This document shows, piece by piece, positions 20,422 to 30,332 of a stretch of 64,000 bases of DNA. The position numbers were made by a program, and so were the translations under genes. The notes under the pieces are model-generated. The model saw nothing but the letters and a program-made list of their open reading frames with translations, was not told where the DNA came from and made no database searches. The first letter of the stretch is position 1. The number at the start of each line of letters is the position of its first letter. This DNA comes from Orbilia blumenaviensis (taxonomy: Eukaryota > Ascomycota > Orbiliomycetes > Orbiliales > Orbiliaceae), in contig JAVHNS010000016.1 in NCBI GenBank assembly GCA_036872755.1, forward strand, positions 496,001-560,000, in the 5' to 3' direction.

Positions 20422-22943
20422 ATGATGCTCATTAACCTTTTTACTTTGCTACTATTTTCCCACTATGCGATCGTCGAATCCAAGAATAATGCTGATCCAT
20501 GGTCAGAAGCTGTAAAGCAGCTCCGGGAGCCTGGTGTCAAAGCCTTGGCTCCCGGTGTCGAGGAAGGAACCGGAGAACCGGCAGAACGAGCTTGGGATCC
20601 ACTTGGAGAGCTGGGGGGGAGGGGGCTGCCACGTTTAAATCCCAATGTTACGCTATCGATCCCGAGACGCCCATCGCTTTTTCGAAGACAACTGAGAAGA
20701 TGTCCAGTTGGCTCACGTATGTCAGTCCTATAGTTGCAAATTTTTCACCAGGTACACCGTAAATGGTAAAAGTATGAACTCTAACAGGGCCTCAAACAAT
20801 ATCGATCACATGTAGATGCTTGCGAGGAACCCGGTTCCTGTTGTGAAACGGGTTATGATTGCGTCGAGGATGGTTGCTGCCGCCAAGGCTATCTCCAATG
20901 CGGGACAGAGAATTGCTATGACCCGCGTTCGAAGGTGTGCTGCGACGATGGTACATTTTGCTCTGTCGGCTACAACTGCATGGGTCCCGGAACTGAGGTA
21001 TGTTGTTTGCCGGGGCGTCGTCTCTGTGGTAACGATAGGTGCTATAGTCCAGATACGCAAATCTGCTGCAGCCGTACTGGAAGCATCTGTGGAAAAGATA
21101 GCAGCTGCCCATCTACAAAGGGATGTTGTAATTCAGGGAAAAGGCCTTGCGGAACGGGCTGTTATGACCCCAGCACACACAGTTGCTGTAGTGATGGGTT
21201 GACTTGTAGGAAGGGATATGAGTGTACCATTGGTACAATATGTTGTCGTGCTGGAGCCAAGCTTTGCGGAAGGGACGGATGTTATGACCCAGAAACCCAG
21301 GTGTGCTGTGGTAGCTCGGGGGGTGTCTGCAACAAGGGCAGCGTCTGCGCTGGCGCTGGGCTATGCTGTTTATCCGGCAGGCGGCTGTGCGGTTTGGATC
21401 ACTGCTATGATCCTAGCTTCCAAAAGTGCTGTACTTCAGGAACATTTTCATGGACCTGTGGTACCGAGGCGACCTGTGGGGAACCCGGGACATGTCCTCT
21501 TTCTACATCGACATGGACGCTTCCTACTACTACAAGATCTGTTCTAGTAACTACGACATCTACTACTACTTCGGCTACTACCTCCACTACTAGCCCCAAT
21601 ACAGCCTCTACTACTACTTCTACTTCTGCTTCTTCTACTATTACTACCACTTCTACTACCACTTCTACTACTTCCAGAGGTGGCACTACAAAGGAAAGGC
21701 CATGTACTATACCAACGCCCAACCCACCACAAACTAAAACCCAGACGATATCGTTTGCGTACGTCACACCCCTTCCGTAGGACACTGACTGATATGAGGT
21801 TGACAATATTCTATGCATTAGCTATGACCCATATCGTGTTTCGATTCCCAAAGAGGGCCAGTACAGTGGCCAGAGGGTCCCTCACACAAATAAAGCAATC
21901 ATATGGAACATTTGTAAAGGAATAAAAAACTATAACGGTGGCCTTGGTGGGAATAGTCTAACTCTAACTCATGGCGGGAAATGTTTCCAAACCTGGAACC
22001 ACGGGGAGGTATGCACGGGAAATGCGGATACATTTTGCAGGAACGGCTTGAACGAATATATCAGCTCGTTTTATGATTCCGTGGAACGGGCGAGGGTACA
22101 AGCTGCTATCACTCTTGCAGGCGGACTAACTTGTGTCGAGTTCCCATTTGCAGCGTCTCTAGAAGGAGGTGATTTAGCAAGAGGTGCCAGACTCTGTGTT
22201 CCATTGATAGATCAAAGTTTCCAAGGAATAGCAATGGGTAGATTTTTCAACCCTCTGATCGCAGGGGGGGATGTTATTCGACCAGGTGAGAAGTACGTGG
22301 TTCGAATCATAGGATGGGATTGCGATAGCGATTCACCGGACTCGACATTTGCGCGCTCGTTACCGGGAGTCCAAAAGAGAGATGCATTTTCAGCCCAAGG
22401 TGTTAGTTTGGTTGGTGGTAAGTCTGATACACATATATTGATATCCACTTGGTCTGTTAGCTCAACTAAACGTTGATACTTAGACGAAATGTGGCGGGGG
22501 GTATTCCCGGAGAGCTCAGCAACAAATGTTATGCCTATGCCGCTTGGTGATTTGGATCCTGGAATGTAAGCTTGATCCAAAGTTCATGCATGATACCACC
22601 ATTAAGACTCTGATAGCTAATGATCCCCAGATACCTCGTCAACCTTAATATCACAAAGGGCAACGCGAATTTAACTCTTATCGACTATAATGGCTCTCCA
22701 TACGACTCTAGTTTGAATGGTAACGGTGGGGTTACGTTTCAACTAGGCGAAGAGGCGAGTGGAATGATACTAAGTGGTGAAACATTCGATGACGACCTCG
22801 AGGTATCATACCAGGCTGCTTCTATCACGTCCACTCCTTTCCCCAGCCCCACCCCGTCAGTTGCATCTAATCACAATCAACCGCCATTATATTTACTATT
22901 TGTCTGCATAGCATTCAGTATTTATACAGTAATCCGGAGGTGA
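20422..22943 (+). CDS. Secreted Cys-rich repeat / mucin protein with C-terminal NucA/NucB-like domain
   Basis: Five exons, 20422-20716, 20816-21776, 21822-22417, 22484-22565 and 22631-22943, join in phase to 748 residues. A signal peptide (MMLINLFTLLLFSHYAIV) is followed by a Pro/Glu spacer. Granulin-like Cys repeats of the pattern CCxxGxxLCGxxxCYDPxxxxCC come next. Then come a Ser/Thr mucin stretch (about 21505-21680) and a C-terminal region. That region contains LTCVEFPFAASLEGG and RLCVPLIDQSFQG, resembling the NucA/NucB deoxyribonuclease domain that follows chitinase domains in some fungal proteins. The usual CDEYPFA motif has Val in place of Asp, so activity is doubtful. The end is hydrophobic (LYLLFVCIAFSIYTVI), suggesting a membrane or GPI anchor. 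The join across 21777-21821 (45-base intron) is the weakest; two separate genes are possible. Confidence 0.6.
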
Positions 22944-23254
22944 ATTATATGAATGCAGTCGCCGCCACCGCTTACATTTTGGATTTCTATATAACTGTTA
23001 ATTATAACTATGTATATAGTTACAGCGGTAGAAAATTATATATATACAGGTAGTAACTAGTAGTATCGAATGCGCCGAGCACAAATTTCTCTAGATAATC
23101 TTTTCGTATATAGGGATGTTTTACCCAGATGGTGTCATGCATCTCCAAGATGATCAGTATTCAAGGTTGATTGGATAATAATCATGCTGAGGTTTGCATT
23201 AATCAAGGCAGAAGAAGATAAAGGGAAAATGACCTGATCTTCTGTAATTCTCCT
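22944..23254. other. Intergenic stretch
   Basis: AT-rich, with short TATATATA runs. No gene recognised. Confidence 0.4.
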
Positions 23255-23563
23255 TTATTTAGTAATCTGTATTCTTTTTGTATTCTCAAGGTCCTGAATA
23301 TTCCCGACTTCTTCGTGTTCCCGTTTTCGTTTTCGTTGCCTATTCTGATGATTTGCATTGTTGATTCTTTCGAGAAGAGACTCTCCGGGTAGACGATCAA
23401 GTATGGAGCTATATTCCCGGATTTTGTTCATCAAGAACTCCTTATCGTGCCAATAAAGTATAAGCTGACCGATACGTACTCCAATATTGGACTCGTCTGC
23501 GGCGGCGGCGTAAAGGTCGCCAACCATGTCGGGTTGAAGAGCGGGATGGATCTTGCAGGGCAT
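23255..23563 (-). CDS. MPC/RIR small-protein family member 10 (102 aa)
   Basis: Starts MPCKIHPALQPDM. The middle segment QLILYWHDKEFLMNKIREY fits the family's aromatic/charged helix. The motif GESLLERINNANHQN is followed by an extended basic tail containing RQRKRKREHEE, which looks like a nuclear localisation signal. That tail is unlike other members, so this copy may act in the nucleus. No secretion signal. Function unknown. Confidence 0.6.
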   Translation of the reverse strand: MPCKIHPALQPDMVGDLYAAAADESNIGVRIGQLILYWHDKEFLMNKIREYSSILDRLPGESLLERINNANHQNRQRKRKREHEEVGNIQDLENTKRIQITK

Positions 23564-23993
23564 GGTTTTTAATTTAATTTGATAGTATCAGATTGGTCTC
23601 GTTGTATCAGATCTTGTATTTGGTAGTCTATAGTTTAGGGGCAGCGCCATATGTGCGTATGCTCGGAGAATTAATTATGACCAGAGAGGAGAATATACGG
23701 CCCTGCAAACCCATCGCGAGCTGCAGCTTGAACCTCTAAAGATTGTAGACCATATCAATTATTGCCTTGGGAAACATGATCGGGATTTAAGGCTCGAGAG
23801 CATCAATCCCTTTTATACTAGTTTGTGTTGGATCCTTCTAACCATCGTTGTCCGATTGGTTTGTACCAGTGCCGAGACCCATTTGATTTCCAAGAATGAT
23901 ACCAATTGTTGCATAAGAGGACAATGGTTCGTCGTCAGCGTCACCCACCCCCTCGATTTCGATAGGCAGGTTCCATCCTTGCTGCCAATCGGC
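23564..23993. other. Intergenic stretch
   Basis: Nothing supportable seen between two minus-strand MPC/RIR members. Confidence 0.4.
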
Positions 23994-24224
23994 TCAACCT
24001 AAATGCTCTGGTGTCGTAGACTGCAATTTGGTCTTACGATAAGTATATATCCGTTGGAGCAAAGTAACACCTTCGTTGGGACCAAGACCTGCCCACGGAG
24101 GTGTACGCGCGATGGCCCTTTTCCGCCCTTCAAGCTGGAAACGTGATACCCTGTCCGTCAGGCCTTTGCTGGGTGGAACATAGTCCACATAGTCTGCAGG
24201 AGTAATCCAAATCTTACACGGCAT
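23994..24224 (-). CDS. MPC/RIR small-protein family member 11 (76 aa)
   Basis: Starts MPCKIWITPADYV and ends GVTLLQRIYTYRKTK plus a short tail. It shares MPCKI with the neighbouring member at 23255-23563, 430 bases away in the same orientation, but the middles differ. No signal peptide; function unknown. Confidence 0.58.
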   Translation of the reverse strand: MPCKIWITPADYVDYVPPSKGLTDRVSRFQLEGRKRAIARTPPWAGLGPNEGVTLLQRIYTYRKTKLQSTTPEHLG

Positions 24225-25075
24225 TTGGCACTCTTTTTATGAATATGATGTCTAAGTATAGTTATAATGCAATACAATCGAGAGGACTGATATCGACGCG
24301 GGTCGATCGAAGCGTGGGATGTGAATGGCTGGTTGAATCGATGGAATGGAATCCCATTCGTCAACTCTCACAGCGCAACACATTTATACTAAAACTATCC
24401 CAACAAAAACAACGCAGTTACAATTAACTCGGCAATCTGCATTAGTAGTTAGCATTATAGAGGTGCACATTGCGGCCAGTGTGCTTTTTTCTTTAGGCTG
24501 TTCTATCTATTTACTAACAGGCAAGCTATTTGTTCAAAACCTCTAGAATACGTGGCAGACCGGCTCATATTTTTCTTTCCCTTCATCCGGTCTGGCCAAA
24601 TAATCGAATGGCCAGGCCTATAGTCCTATTTGTTGCTTACGCTAATAATTCGTCGAGTTGTTGCATGTTAACCTGGCTGCTTTAAACCGCATGCTCGATG
24701 AAATGAACCTCTGTAAACGCTCTCCCATGAGCTTTGGGCACAAGGCAGTAACTCATAGGCGTTTCCACAGAGGCAACAAAAATACTATTTAATATAGTTT
24801 ATGATGATGTATGTAACGTACGTTGCATCCGAAGTGTTGAGTAGCCAAATCCTCCCTGGCAGTTTTGACCAACGAGACCAGTTCTGACAAATAACAATAT
24901 GTCACCGCATTTTGCGGGGATAATACCATAAGTATGAACACATACATATAAAATTCCCCCTTTGAGCAGTGGGAGACTTGAAGCTAAGCTTTGACTACCG
25001 CTGCGGTGTCAAGCATTTCCCGACGAGCCGGCTTACCGAATGCACCCCGCAACAGTTTCATCTTATAACTCTATA

Positions 25076-25082
25076 GGCTAAA
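25076..25082 (+). promoter_or_regulatory. Candidate XlnR/Xyr1 site, distal
   Basis: GGCTAAA, matching GGCTAR of the xylanolytic regulator, 468 bases upstream of the xylanase start. Confidence 0.35.
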
Positions 25083-25410
25083 AGGAAAAAGTCATTTTGC
25101 CTATGAAACATACCATCTGGATATACATCATCAAAATAAAATCTCCCATTTTTCTTGGTTCCGATCACGAAACAGGTATACGTATAGAGGTTTCGACGCT
25201 ATGAAATTTTGCGGCCAAACGTTCTCCAGCTGCCCGCTTCTATATATCCTCGCCGGAGGACAATGTCATACATGCCTAAATAGATCCTAGAAGATCTGCT
25301 CATCTTACCCACCTCCTCTGGAGTCGTCATAGCTTGTATCTATGTATATCATCATCAGAAATAGCAGCTTCCATTGCCCCGGTTTCATGGAACCAAAACC
25401 TGGATTTTCA

Positions 25411-25417
25411 GGCTAAA
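25411..25417 (+). promoter_or_regulatory. Candidate XlnR/Xyr1 site, proximal
   Basis: GGCTAAA, 133 bases upstream of the xylanase start and about 42 bases upstream of TATAAAG. This is the better placed of the two sites. Confidence 0.45.
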
Positions 25418-25549
25418 TTACTTTCCAAGACCACCATGTGGCATCGTCTCCAAAACCTATAAAGCTTGACCAACTTGGCGAGCTTGGCCTGTTTTCTGGG
25501 CATTATATCGACAAGCTTCTGCTTCCTAATACCGCTTGCTATAGCCAGA

Positions 25550-26513
25550 ATGGTTGCCTTCTCTACCCTTGCCTTCGGGCTCTCAAGCGTTGCGCTTGCC
25601 CTCGCTGCACCGGCCACGAATACCGAGAATACGCTCGAAAAGCGCGGCGACTTCAATTTTTTGTTCGGGCCAGACCACCCACTCGCTATTGCTCGTCGCA
25701 ATGAGACCATAGCTCGTCGTTCTAATACGAACTACAACCAAGACTATACCACTGGTGGGTCTGTCAATTTTTCACCAAGAACCAATGGGTTTTCAGTTAA
25801 CTGGAATACCCAAAACGACTTTGTTGTTGGAGTGGGCTGGAACCCTGGTAGCACTGCGTACGAAATTTCTACTGTCTGCTTTTATCTTTCTATGGGCTCG
25901 TGCGTTCTAACTAGCCTATAGCCCGATCACATACTCCGGCACTTTCTCCGTCTCCAGTGGGCTGGGTAGCCTTGGTGTTTATGGCTGGACTACCAATCCA
26001 CTTATTGAATACTACGTTATGGAAACAAACGTTGGTATTAGTGGACTTGGTAGTGTTAAGGGTTCTGTTACCAGCGATGGTGGCTCATACACCATTTACA
26101 CAAACACTCGTGTAAACCAACCCTCTATCCAGGGCACATCGACGTTCACCCAGTTCATCTCCGTCAGGAATGGAGCACGAAGCAGCGGTACTGTGACGCT
26201 TCAAAATCACTTCCAGGCCTGGGCAAATCTGGGTATGAAGCTTGGAACTATGAACTTCCAAGTTATTGCTGTCGAGAGCTGGAGCGGTAGTGGATCGGCT
26301 TCACAGTCCGTCAGTAATACTGGTGGAAGTGGGACTGGGACCGGAACAGGAGGTAATCCGACCACCACCCCGAGCAATAATGGTGGTGGCAGCGGCAGTG
26401 GAAGTTGCTCAGCGATGTGGGGCCAATGTGGAGGTATTGGCTGGACTGGACCTACCTGCTGTTCTTCTGGAAGTTGCAAATCCTCGAATGCTTACTATTC
26501 CCAATGTCTCTGA
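25550..26513 (+). CDS. Secreted GH11 endo-1,4-beta-xylanase with CBM1 cellulose-binding module
   Basis: Two exons, 25550-25857 and 25922-26513, give 299 residues; the intron starts GTACGA and ends CTATAG. The start at 25550 gives a good signal peptide ([20 protein letters not shown]) and a Kex2-type site (TLEKR). An upstream in-frame ATG at 25466 is less likely. The GH11 fold is plain: [23 protein letters not shown] with the nucleophile Glu132, the thumb [11 protein letters not shown], and [14 protein letters not shown] with the acid/base Glu221. Their spacing of 89 is normal. A Gly/Thr/Ser linker leads to a CBM1 ([16 protein letters not shown] to YYSQCL). It cleaves xylan outside the cell and is probably induced by xylose signals through the upstream GGCTAAA sites. 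Confidence 0.95.
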
Positions 26514-26665
26514 TGGATTCAATGGGGTATAGCTATATGAGATTTCGTCCACTATTGAGGCAAATATACAATTGAGCATGTAGTATATGTGTACCGTACT
26601 TAAGCAACCCTCTATTATTCTTGCAGTCGATATCACAACCATTTTGTTTGCTCGGTTAACATCTA

Positions 26666-27092
26666 TGGCGGTCAAAATGTGTTAAAACGATATAAAATAC
26701 AAACCGTGCAAAATATATGTATTATAACTTAAGCGAGGCATAAGTGTGTTAATTTACATTAGTTATGCTCAACTATCAGCCTGCCACTGGCCTGCCACTA
26801 ATCAGACAGCCAGTGTAATCCTTTGCAATTATTTCATATTCGTTAGCTATTTAACACTTATATATTATTATCTATAGTTATATTAATAAAAAGAAGTAGC
26901 CTGCAGCTGAACCTCTCGCTGTTTAGCTGTCTGTCTTTTCTCTAGCTTCTGACTAGACAGGTGGGCAGGCAGGTGGCAGGCAGATAGTTGAGCATAACTA
27001 ATGTAAATTAACACACTTATGCCTCGCTTAAGTTGTAATGTATATATTGTGCACGGCCTGTATTATATATCGTTGACACATTTTGGCCGCCA
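26666..27092. mobile_element. Tc1/mariner-type MITE with about 110-bp terminal inverted repeats
   Basis: The left arm (26666-26777) begins TGGCGGTCAAAATGTGT. The right arm (26983-27092) is its near-perfect reverse complement, ending ACACATTTTGGCCGCCA. TA flanks both ends (26664-26665 and 27093-27094), which is the target duplication of Tc1/mariner transposons. The 427-base element has no ORF, so it is non-autonomous and would be moved in trans. Arms differ mainly at scattered sites near the outer ends. It lies about 150 bases beyond the xylanase stop. Confidence 0.85.
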
Positions 27093-27337
27093 TAAACATC
27101 ATTAAATTAATTTCAACATCTGCTTTTCAATAATTTCTTTAACCGTAACTACAAATTGATCATAAAATCCGATAGCAAATTTTGGAATGACTTCAAGTAT
27201 CGAAAATCAGTCTATTCGAGTATGGTTATGAGCCCAGATAGTCCAATTCTGACTTCTGTAAAAAGATTATTTTTTTTTAGATGTTTAGAAAAATAGTTTT
27301 GCTTCATTTAAGGTAATGTCCAACTTGGCGAAAAGTC

Positions 27338-27692
27338 GTCGCTGCAATGACACCGCAACGTCGTTCTCCATAATTCATATCCATATGATATATAACTATA
27401 ATATATAGCAGAATAATGCAGGCTAGCATATAGCAAGCTGGGGATTCACTATAGCAGCTCGCAGGTTTGCAGTTCATAAATAACTCGCGGATTAGTAGTC
27501 TAATGTTAACTTGCTCATGGTCTATTTTGCAAAAATAAAGCTAAAAGAAGATAAGGAATGTGACAAGATATCAATGCAATGTTGCTGCGCTGTAACCTCA
27601 GTACCACCGCAGAGTCGCCACGGTGTTGCTGCAGTGTCATTCTTCATATTACGTAGCTAGTAGCAGTGTCGCCGCAGTGTCGTTGCAGCGAC
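27338..27692. repeat. Second inverted-repeat element (possible degenerate MITE)
   Basis: GTCGCTGCAATGACACC at 27338 and its imperfect reverse complement ending at 27692 form arms of about 25 bases with roughly 20 of 25 matches. GTTGCTGCAGTGTC-like units recur inside (about 27580-27700). No ORF and no clear target duplication was seen. Confidence 0.4.
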
Positions 27693-28184
27693 TGTCTTTT
27701 TTGCTCAGCTTAGATATCTGCTTAGGCCAGAGAAAAGATATTGTAGAAGTATCTTGTTTTTCTGACAACAGCAGGTACTTTTAACCATCATATACGGGAC
27801 GAAAAATATATGTATGTTGACCTACTTTGAAGCGAAGAACACACGACGTTGTTAAGGAGTGAGCAAGTTGATGTTATGAGGATGGAATTCACCCCTTAAG
27901 CTTTAAGTCTAGATTTTAAGTCGCCTGAGAAAGTACACTAATATCGTTCAAAAAGCATACTCTTCTGAATTCATGAAAGAATTTCCGCGTCATACTCTGG
28001 ATAAACAGGTTCAATTGAGTTTACACGATCCTTCATTGTGTCATAGATACTTTGGACAATATAAACTTTGCAAAGTTATCAATTATCAACTATCGCGATT
28101 AGTACTTAGTCATCTTCCATATATGGAGCTAGCCGGCTCATGCTTGACATTCTTTATGTGTCCACTAGTCGACCAATCCTTATT
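27693..28184. other. Intergenic stretch
   Basis: Downstream of the inverted-repeat element and of the cupin gene's 3' end. No gene recognised. Confidence 0.4.
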
Positions 28185-28827
28185 TCATTTCTGCTTGAGC
28201 CATTCCGCATGTTCATCTGCGCCTTGAATATCTTCCCCCAAAACCTTCCCCCCGATTTTGATTTCCTCTGACGATGCAAGCACAAAAAACATCCGAGCCC
28301 ACCCGTTATCTGGTGTTACGTTACGCCACGCTACTGCAGTTAGCCCTCATTTTGAGTCATGATGTCATCTATATATGGTTACACTCACCATGATTGGTGC
28401 CCCTCTGCACGGCCACGTCTCCCCGTTTCAAGACCCTCTTCTCATTTTCTCCTCCGTCCAAGCACAATTCTACCTCGCCCTCTAAAACAACACCAAAGTC
28501 GAGACTCTGAGTCCGATGCATAACTGGTTCTACCCCTGGCCCAAAATCTACAATTCGGCAGACGTTACCGCCGTTTATTGTAAGTCCCGGTCCACCATTC
28601 TGCATCAGTGTTGAGTATGCTTCGATATCGGCGGTAGTGGAGAGCTGGGGTGGAACCGTATTGGTGTAGACGACATTGAAGCTCATTTTGTTATCGAGGA
28701 GGGAAGCCCATGTCGCTGGGGTCGAAGAATGAATCACGCTTTTTCCCTCTTCATTGTTGGCTGTGATATGGTGCGTAAGTCCGGGCAAAGGGGATATCTG
28801 TGTCTCGTTTCCAACGCGGGTAGTCAT
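28185..28827 (-). CDS. Cupin-2 domain protein
   Basis: Two exons, 28827-28389 and 28330-28185, give 194 residues. The donor is GTGAGT and the acceptor GTAG; the junction restores the typical GTNHAWRN motif of the family. The cupin core shows GPGVEPVMHRTQSLDFGVVLEGEVELCLDGG, with the metal-binding His/Glu of motif 1 partly conserved, then LKRGDVAVQRGTNHAW for motif 2. The C-terminus reads WARMFFVLASSEEI. There is no signal peptide, so it is cytosolic. Fungal homologues are annotated as small cupins of unknown substrate; I infer a metal-dependent enzyme but no reaction can be assigned. Confidence 0.85.
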
Positions 28828-30332
28828 TTTAGATATATTTTGAACCTGATAGATTTGCTCTACAATATATATATGTTAAAGGTCAGTGTCATAAAATTCT
28901 TTTAAGCTAATATCAACAAATATATATTGAAAATTTAAAGGGGATTAGTTCAAACTGCGAAACCCCGCATCCTCGATTTGCAGATCCCACGCGAACAAAG
29001 CAAGTTATAAAAGTTGACCAAACAGATAGCGTAGAAGTAGTTTGCATCCATGGAGGGGGCTAAATTTATATAATTTGCGGTATTCGATAGGAATGAGAAT
29101 GGGTAAATTCATTTAAGTTCCCAACCACCGAAGGTTGCCTCACCACCCCAGACTTGTGCCATCTTCCATGGCTTTTTAAGCAGTAAATATCATGGTAATA
29201 AAAGTTTTTTACCTGTAGGCCGTAAAGTATTTGAAAAAGAAATTAGCCTAGTGAGCTCGAGACCGACAATGGCAAATTAGACAATGGAACCGGAGCGACA
29301 ACTCTCGAAATAGTCGATATCTTTTATGATCAATGTAGTCAAACTAGGTGGTGTATGAAAATGTGGTTGGACCCTCCAAAGGATTGTTATATACCTAGTT
29401 TATATAAGGCTACGAGAGTACTCTCCATATATGTCGGCAAATGGCAAGATGACTGATCTGCTCTGTATCTTCATGAAAGGGTCCGGCTCCGAGATCAGGT
29501 CCGACGGAATGTCGACATGTCATACCAGCTAGCCTCTCCAATAACATTTGTATCAGATGCAATCTTGGGGTCAATTATGTGTTTGTAGGTATATATACAT
29601 GTGTGCACAAATTATATCCATCAACGTATGAGAGGTTAAACCCCAATAGCGTTGTTGACCTATCGGCTTCGCACTGGGCGACATCAGTTCGGATTTAATC
29701 TCTGCTATTGCAATTGCCGGACTTGCAAATCTCGAATTTTTGGCCGTGTAATGCTGAGTAACCAGTGTTATACTCTTGATGAGGCCACGAGTTTGAAATT
29801 GGTGGCAACCGTTCAATTAAATTGACAGCTGCAGCTGTATATTGTAAGAAAATTCGCTGGGCGTATTATTTTAGCCAAATTTGGAGAGAACTCTAGCCAG
29901 CTGGGAAAAGCAAGTTGTAGGTCGATCTAGATCCGGATCGATCCAGATTTAAGAATCAATTGCATGGGCTGGGAAGCTGTCGTCAATGGAGTTCCGCGAG
30001 AATGTCCCATCGTGGCATGGGCTGCATTGCATCTCTGACAAAAAAATTGCAGGGGTTGTAACTGTTTTGAAAGGGGATCCAGTTGATACTTGCCGGTACT
30101 GTGCTGGTTGCACGCGCACAATCGTAAAAGGGTTTTTATTCCAACTATCACGGACTTTTGAAGGGAACTCGACACTCGCGCTACCATGCATTACTTTCGA
30201 TAGCGTCCTAGGACCGTTTAGAAACACACCTATCGTCAAACCTCGCGGGCCTTCGGGACGAAGTTTTCCTGTCCCTAGTTCCCTTGCGATCCCTGGGGTC
30301 TTGTCGCGCATGTCAACGTTTCGAAATACAAC
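28828..30332. other. Upstream region between cupin and ankyrin genes
   Basis: A region of about 390 bases (29949-30341) is open on both strands but contains no recognisable domain and no splice pattern that I could support. The rest is AT-rich with no visible gene. Confidence 0.4.

Larger units (their letters stand above)
24225..25549. promoter_or_regulatory. Upstream region of the xylanase gene
   Basis: No gene seen. Two copies of GGCTAAA, matching the XlnR/Xyr1 consensus GGCTAA/G for xylanolytic genes, occur at 25076-25082 and 25411-25417. CCGGAG near 25253 fits the CreA consensus. TATAAAG lies at 25459-25465, about 85 bases before the xylanase ATG. Such hexamers arise by chance, but position and gene type agree. 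Confidence 0.5.

Noticed and set aside
21405..21818. Minus-strand Val/Glu-rich ORF
   Set aside because: Shadow of the Ser/Thr stretch in the Cys-rich mucin gene.
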